From positions 186,001 to 250,000 of the forward strand of contig CAJNOJ010000104.1 of the NCBI GenBank assembly GCA_905250025.1: DNA of 64,000 bases, in the 5' to 3' direction. Source of the DNA: Adineta ricciae. Taxonomy: Eukaryota > Rotifera > Eurotatoria > Adinetida > Adinetidae. Below the pieces are notes generated by a model that saw only the letters and a list, made by a program, of their open reading frames with translations, did no database searches and was not told the origin of the DNA. Below are positions 58,501 through 64,000 of the stretch, in pieces. Each line of letters opens with the position of its first letter. The first letter of the stretch is position 1. Position numbers and translations under genes: made by a program.

Positions 58501-59520
58501 GAATTATTTGAACGTATGGATAACATAGGGAAAGAAATACCGTGTACCTTCAACAGCAAATGTACTGAAAAATGCAAGGTTTTTTGTTTCAAGGGGATTA
58601 TCATGTGTACAATCAGGTGATCGAGCTAATGGTTCACTTTCACCAGTTAATGATGAGTTATCGACTTTGAAACTTTGTGATGATAATACTCGAATGTCTA
58701 CGATCGATTGACAAGTTTCATTCGAAAACTAAGAATATAAGTAAAAGATTTTACCTGCTGGCGTTTTATCTCCGATTTTAACAAAAACAATATCTCCAAC
58801 GACTAACTCCGCCGCAGATATTTCAATTTTATGACCGTCACGTAGTACAACAGCTTGTTGAGGAACCTAAAGATATAACAAGAAGACTAGCAAAGCTCTT
58901 TCAAACACAAGTTTCTACCATCTTTTTAAACGACTCCATAATTTTCCCAGCTTTCGATTCTTGATAATAAGCAAATACAGCTGTAATAAAGACGACGACT
59001 ATCAGTGCAATGCCTAACCATAAGTTATCTTTGGGTGTTGTTGGATCTGTACCGACTTGCACACCATAAGCGATCAAACAGAGTATAGCAGCAACCTATT
59101 TGAATGCGACCGAATGTAAATCTAAAGAAGAGAAACCGTTGATTTTACTTACCCATAGCAAGCCAGAGAAGCCACCAAAAAGTAATTTTGCGAATTTCAC
59201 CCATTCGGGTACTTCAGGCGGAGGTGTCAATGCATTCGGGCCATTCTTTTCCAACAACTGTCGAGCTTTTTCACTTGACAAGCCTTGTTCGATATTTGTT
59301 TCGTATCGTTGAACTAGTTCTTCTAATGTTATTTTATGATCATCAATTGTAACTTCTTTTTTCAAATTTTCAAAATCATCACCACTTTTTTGTTTTTTCT
59401 TCTTTTGTGCGCCACCTGTAGAAGAACACATTACTTGATTTTTCTCTCAAAATTGATCAATGAAACACTACCTGGTACTAGTGAACGAACAGTATCCGTT
59501 ATTCGATCTATGATCGTCAT
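55564..59520 (-). CDS. Na+/K+-transporting ATPase alpha subunit
   Basis: P-type ATPase of the plasma membrane exchanging 3 Na+ for 2 K+. A short first exon from 59520 ([17 protein letters not shown]) is followed by the lysine-rich N-terminus ([11 protein letters not shown]). M1-M2 at about 59100-58960: [20 protein letters not shown]4: [20 protein letters not shown]. Phosphorylation site: [20 protein letters not shown]. Nucleotide domain with KGAPER; hinge [21 protein letters not shown]-terminal membrane segments up to [11 protein letters not shown] at 55564. More than ten exons with 50-70 base introns. No lesion was seen. The C-terminus ends QLTY, not the vertebrate ETYY, which may alter the C-terminal Na+ gate. 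Needs a beta subunit, not in this window. Confidence 0.97.
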
Positions 59521-60179
59521 CGTATGGACTTCAAAACACACACTTCAATTAGTACGCACCTTCTTTTTCTACTAAATCACCATAAAGCGTTTTTCAAGTA
59601 ACAGTACCTTTTACAAAAACTAAATGTCAGGAGGTAGAGATATACAGTTGAATGCTTGTGCGTGTGTATCGTTTTAGTGCGCCTGTGGGTATCTATAAAA
59701 TAGCAAGGTTGATCGATTTGCGTTCGATGAAACGAGTATGATTCACTACTGATCATTTTTCTTTTTTGTACATATATATGGGAGGGCTTTATTCATCTCC
59801 GTGAATAACGAGTTATATTGCCTCGAAAACAACCATTAACTCGTCGACGCAAGTAACAGAAAGAAAAAGAAAGCGATACGAAAGATTAGTTTAAAACACG
59901 AAGAATTCATCATGTCGTCCGTTCTTGTCGCCAAGGATGCTCGACCGATGTGCATCATTGACTTTAATATCGCCCCCAGCTCTACACGCGCATCGAGTAT
60001 TCGCGTTTGAAACAGTGTTGTTGTTTTTTCTTTAAAATTAAGCTCTACATTTAGCAAAAAAGTGTACACACATGCACAGCAATTATGACAATTACATCAA
60101 GCATATCGAACTAGAACAGTGTCTAGATTATGGTGTATTCTAGAATGCAAATAACAAAACAATGTAAAACTGGATGTAC
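59521..60179. other. intergenic upstream of the Na,K-ATPase gene
   Basis: No gene supported. Probably promoter and 5' leader of the pump gene; the minus frame 59836-60069 has no family features. Confidence 0.45.
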
Positions 60180-62402
60180 CTATGCATAATGTCGACTTAC
60201 AATAACAAGAATATCGAAGTTTGTTCGTTTTAAAGAAAATACAGGAGCTGAACGAATTTCGACTGGGCAATCCGATGAAGCAGCTAAAACGATTGATGAT
60301 TCAAAATTTTTTTTTTTCGAAATCTTTATTTATCTCTTTACCTTCCCCAGAAAATCGTCGACAATATGTAAAGCTAAACAGAATTCAATCTCTGCTGAAG
60401 TTTTCATCACCTATCTTGCTTACTCTGTTTGAAATTTCAGAAATAGATCCGTATTTGACTTTCGTCCCATCGCCATAAATATTCGCGTGACTAGTTCACA
60501 TGGATAATCTGTTAACATAAGCCAATCACCCTAATAACACCATACGATAAGCAAGACGATCGTCAAGTTTGACGTTGAATGTTTCTTACTCGATCACCGT
60601 GTGATTCTTTTGAATGAATGCAAACGAAACCATCTTTATATGGTGAACAAGTTATACCAAGAATTTGACGAAATAGCAACACTTCTTTAGGATATGGATT
60701 CTTTTTTGTGATGTAGTAGATACGCTCAGTGGTGACACAAAAGATTCGAAGGTGTAGCGAAGAGGATCGACGTTGTATTTTTTGTACCATGGTTGTGTAC
60801 TTCATAGAACTAAGATATAGAGAAATAATTCAACTCATGTTACTTACAAGAGGCTTTTCGGTGTCGAAAAAACATTTCTTCTTAGCAATATCAAATACGG
60901 GCAGCATTTGATCGGCTAGAAAAGTGAAAGAAAATATTCACTGGAGGTTTTATAAGAAAAATCACCCTTTAGACGTACGTAAGCGAACTGATTTCATCGT
61001 AAGATGATCTGGATGGTATGCTGTTTTTTTTCCTTCGAATAAATACTGCATTAAGGGTTTGTCTGTCTGAGCGTTCGAGTGAGATGTCGATGGCTGTGCA
61101 ACGACATAACTATCTTCAATAGTGGGTGGTGACGACGATTGATGTTCCAATACTTTATCTAATTCATTTAACACTTGATTTGCTTCTTCGTCATTCGACA
61201 CTGGATTTGTTTCAATCAGTTCGGGGCTTTGTGCAGCTTCAGCTAAATCAGCTGATCTCTCTTCTGGTTCTGGTTCATCCGGTGGATGAATTTCTTCAGT
61301 TTGACATAATGCATCAGAGAATTCCGAACATTTCCGTTCTTCTACAATGGATTTAGCTGCTTGATTGTAGTGAAGATCATTCATAACGAAATTAGCGAAT
61401 GTACGACCAAAATCTCGTGACAAAGATTGTGTTTGTCGATGTGATGATATTGTTTTTTTAAATAATTCTTCCTTCCTGGCAGCTGCTGGACTGTTTATTT
61501 CATTATCCAACGATTTTCCTCGCTGAACTGCTTGAACCGAGGACGTTGCTGGATGTTGTGTCATGAATATATCGTAGTTTTTCAAATGTTTTAATATCAA
61601 TGTGTATTGTGTGATCATCTCATCTAATCGATTTCGTTCCATACAATCGACAGCGTCGGAGTTTGACCGTTTGATTTGTTTTGCTTGCTTTGGACGCGTT
61701 TCCTTCTCTTCTCGATCGCACGATAAATAATCGACGAGTTTTTCAAAGGGGTTCTCACTGTATGTACTCTCCGAGCTATCTGCACGTGACAAATGATTGG
61801 CACGATGTGTTCTAATCAGCAATGGAATAATGCTATCTGACGATCGCCTATTTAGATTTAAGGCTAGACCACTGCGAAAAACATGTCGAGTGATGTTCCA
61901 TCGATGAAGACCAGTGATTTTTCGAACTTTTGCAAGAACGTTTTTCTTCTCCTCCGGTGTCATTTTCTTGATCGAGCCTTTGAGAGTAGTCACCATTTGC
62001 GCATGATGTCGAAACATGATCGGTGCTGGTGGTGGTGGTAGTGGTAACGATAGGAGAAAGTCGTCGCCAATCGATGGTAGTTCTGGCTCGAATGGAGAAA
62101 TGACATAGTCTAGGAAAAAATGCCTCCTTTTTCACTTTGATCTTATGTCTCATGCTAAGAAGAAGATTTATTCAGATTAGAGTAATACCTGATGGTTCTT
62201 CTCTTGCCATGTCGTTCGTTATCTTCACAGTAGGCACATTTGCTTTCGAAGAACTTGTCTCCTTCTTCTCTTGCCTGCACCATGCACGAGATGGTTTGAC
62301 TGCTGAACCTGATAGTTTATTCTGCTCTTGTGCTTTGAAACTCCACATGTTGCGAATCGTTTTAAAATCACCATCAACATTTGGCTTACAACTTGCCTCC
62401 AT
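60180..62402 (-). CDS. protein with a myosin-I TH1 tail domain but no motor
   Basis: Start at 62402 (MEASCKPNVDGDFKTIRNMW). A GTATTA...TAG intron joins PS|DYVISPFEPELPSIGDDFL to a proline-rich run (LPLPPPPAPIM). A 330-residue polar region follows (RHHAQMVTTLKGSIKKMTPE to LMQYLFEGKKTAYHP), mostly disordered and E/S-rich. The C-terminal third is TH1-like: FCVTTERIYYITKKNPYPKE, LLFRQILGITCSPYKDGFVC, then GDWLMLTDYPCELVTRIFMA, parallel to the PLYNLTGLSVSNGKD..VVFH strand order of myosin-I. TH1 domains bind acidic phospholipids. The last exon may end at the TAG at 60180 or splice further at ATT|GTAAGT. No P-loop or actin-binding motor lies upstream. About 600 residues. Confidence 0.55.
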
Positions 62403-63503
62403 GGTATAGCTTTCAGAGAAACGGACTCTTTCACAATCGAGTATGAGCTATCTTAGTCTGGCTTGAAATGATTGAGTAGAGAAGTAAATGAAGACATCTG
62501 ATGAAATGCACTTTCTTCATACATAAAGGTATTTATTAAAATTAGAAGAATAAAACAGTAGTTTGACATATTTGTCTTTGGTAAGTCTGTGAGACAATAG
62601 AAAGACTCGTGCTATGTAGACATATGAACCTCGATTTTTTTTTTCTACCTTGCAATATTAATTCTCTCAAACTCGACTTATGGAACACGAACGTCGGTGA
62701 CGAAGAGGAGCCGATGTATCTCTGTAGATCAACGTAGAAACCTTTGAACATGAAAGAAGTATTAGAAATGCTTATAATCGTCACTCGTACTATACTAAGA
62801 CAGAAATGTAAACATAGGTTTCGGAGCTTCCGTGATGAAGAAAGTATGTAATAAAAGCACGAAGAAATGTGAGAGAGCTACTGATTGGCCAGTAGAATCT
62901 CCATGTACTTCATAAAAATCGTCATTGATCTTTACTAAGTCTGTATTAATAGAAATAAATGAATATTTAACAAAGAATAAATCGCAAATATACATGACAA
63001 GTAATATTTAAGGATTTCATCCGTTCACATTTATTAAAAATTCTGTAAAACGTATAAAATAGATCAAAAGTAAATATGTATGATATTGTCAGATGCCGAG
63101 AGTCGGTTTTAATATTGAATTAACAAAATACTTGTTTGACGCTGATCGATCGAGATGATCTTAGTCTTTCAACAACAATTCTATGCGCACTCAAATAATA
63201 TCTCTGTCATTCATATGAAAATCAAATAGTTCATACTAATAAATATGCAAGAGGGATCCAATCCTCGCGCTTGTCACTGATACTCAAACGATGATGAAAC
63301 ATCTCAATTCCTTATATTGTATTTTGGTATTATAGGTGCACATGTGCATTTGCACTGACATCCTCAAGAATGTTAACATTTAGTCGGAATTTTATTGTAA
63401 TAGTTTGATCAAATCACCAAAGAAGTCATACGAAAAAAAAATAGGACGGAAATAAAAAATCAAATAGTACAGTCATATGAAACACCACGATTTGCTCTCA
63501 ATA
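62403..63503. other. intergenic stretch
   Basis: Upstream region of the TH1 gene and 3' flank of the nicastrin gene. No coding region seen. Confidence 0.5.
63391..63396 (-). terminator. poly(A) signal of the nicastrin gene
   Basis: AATAAA on the minus strand, about 108 bases after the stop codon at 63504. Confidence 0.5.
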
Positions 63504-64000
63504 TTAGGACGAAGAGGGCTGCAAGAGACTTAGTTTTGTAAAATACCGTAAGAAGAAGAAGGCAATGAAAGAAATTGAAAGCAGTAGAATACCAATAACA
63601 AGAGTGATTATTTCATGTGATTGGGTCGGAATGATAAATAATCGTAAACTAATCGTTGACCATCGACTTTCAGACCATGCTGGATATGTTGTATCTGCTA
63701 AATCATACTTATCAATGGCAAATGCCGGAGATGATGAGTAAGCAGATCGATAGTACGATCGCACACAATAACCCAAGAATTTCTCCTCCGTTGATATTGA
63801 TGGTGGATATCCACCAACGAATCGATACAATCGAAAGCTATCGTTTTTACCTTGTTCTTTGCATGCCGTTTCAGTCAAATTTAGTGCATCATATGTGCGA
63901 TCACGTAAGAAATAACTGAGAGTGTTTCGAACAAATGTAAATGTCGGTGTAGTGGCTGTCGGATAAGTATTGACGGAAAAAGGCAAAGATGTTTGATTGA
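63504..64000 (-). CDS. NCSTN: nicastrin, C-terminal part (gamma-secretase subunit), partial
   Basis: Last exon of a gene that continues beyond the right edge; the frame is open to base 64000. The lumenal end reads RFVGGYPPSISTEEKFLGYC, RSYYRSAYSSSPAF, then YPAWSESRWSTISLRLFII, matching [20 protein letters not shown] of human nicastrin. One transmembrane helix follows (EIITLVIGILLLSISFIAFF) and a short cytosolic tail ends LLQPSSS. Nicastrin is the single-pass glycoprotein that gates substrate access to gamma-secretase (Notch and APP cleavage). The substrate-binding DAP domain lies outside the window. Confidence 0.85.
   Translation of the reverse strand, partial: NQTSLPFSVNTYPTATTPTFTFVRNTLSYFLRDRTYDALNLTETACKEQGKNDSFRLYRFVGGYPPSISTEEKFLGYCVRSYYRSAYSSSPAFAIDKYDLADTTYPAWSESRWSTISLRLFIIPTQSHEIITLVIGILLLSISFIAFFFLRYFTKLSLLQPSSS

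Overview
The window looks like nuclear DNA of a bdelloid rotifer. It is AT-rich, with compact multi-exon genes whose GT-AG introns are mostly 45-80 bases. Several gene families look bdelloid-like: a decayed LamG repeat protein, a decayed class A chemoreceptor-type GPCR, and an intron-bearing GH13 amylase that reads like a Bacteroidetes enzyme. Organism and all homology calls rest on reading the sequence by eye; no search was run. Exon coordinates come from manual splicing and can be off by a few bases where not stated exactly.

Left edge, 1-4.6 kb: debris and one small gene. There is a broken GPCR (+), a broken piece of the RNA polymerase II largest subunit (-), an unrecognised membrane-protein-like fragment (+), and an intact two-exon gene for a small secreted cysteine-rich protein (-).

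4.6-12 kb (-): a 27-exon death-associated protein kinase (DAPK) gene with kinase, calmodulin segment, ankyrin, ROC-COR and death domains. Reading through one splice donor gives a second, kinase-only product with a private 210-residue tail. 12-15.6 kb holds no recognised gene, only exon-like open frames. 15.6-19.1 kb (-) is eIF3c, followed by a small secreted, very basic peptide gene (-).

20.9-34.2 kb (-): a tandem array of four divergent Rel-homology (NF-kB/NFAT-like) loci. Two, probably all four, share an N-terminal domain that I do not recognise. Only the first keeps a dimerisation (IPT) domain, and the last is a decayed copy. This is the strongest candidate for an undescribed system.

34.7-43.4 kb (+): a TARBP1/Trm3-type tRNA ribose methyltransferase (with frame problems in its middle), followed closely by two tandem AGPAT acyltransferases; trans-splice-like acceptors sit before the starts. 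44.5-46.2 kb (-): FAM8A1 followed by FAM177, also closely spaced. 46.6-48.2 kb (+): LamG pseudogene. 48.7-50.7 kb (-): GH13 amylase. 52.9-55.0 kb (-): spastin. 55.6-59.5 kb (-): Na+/K+-ATPase alpha subunit. 60.2-62.4 kb (-): a protein with a myosin-I TH1 tail but no motor. 63.5-64 kb (-): the C-terminal end of nicastrin, running off the window.
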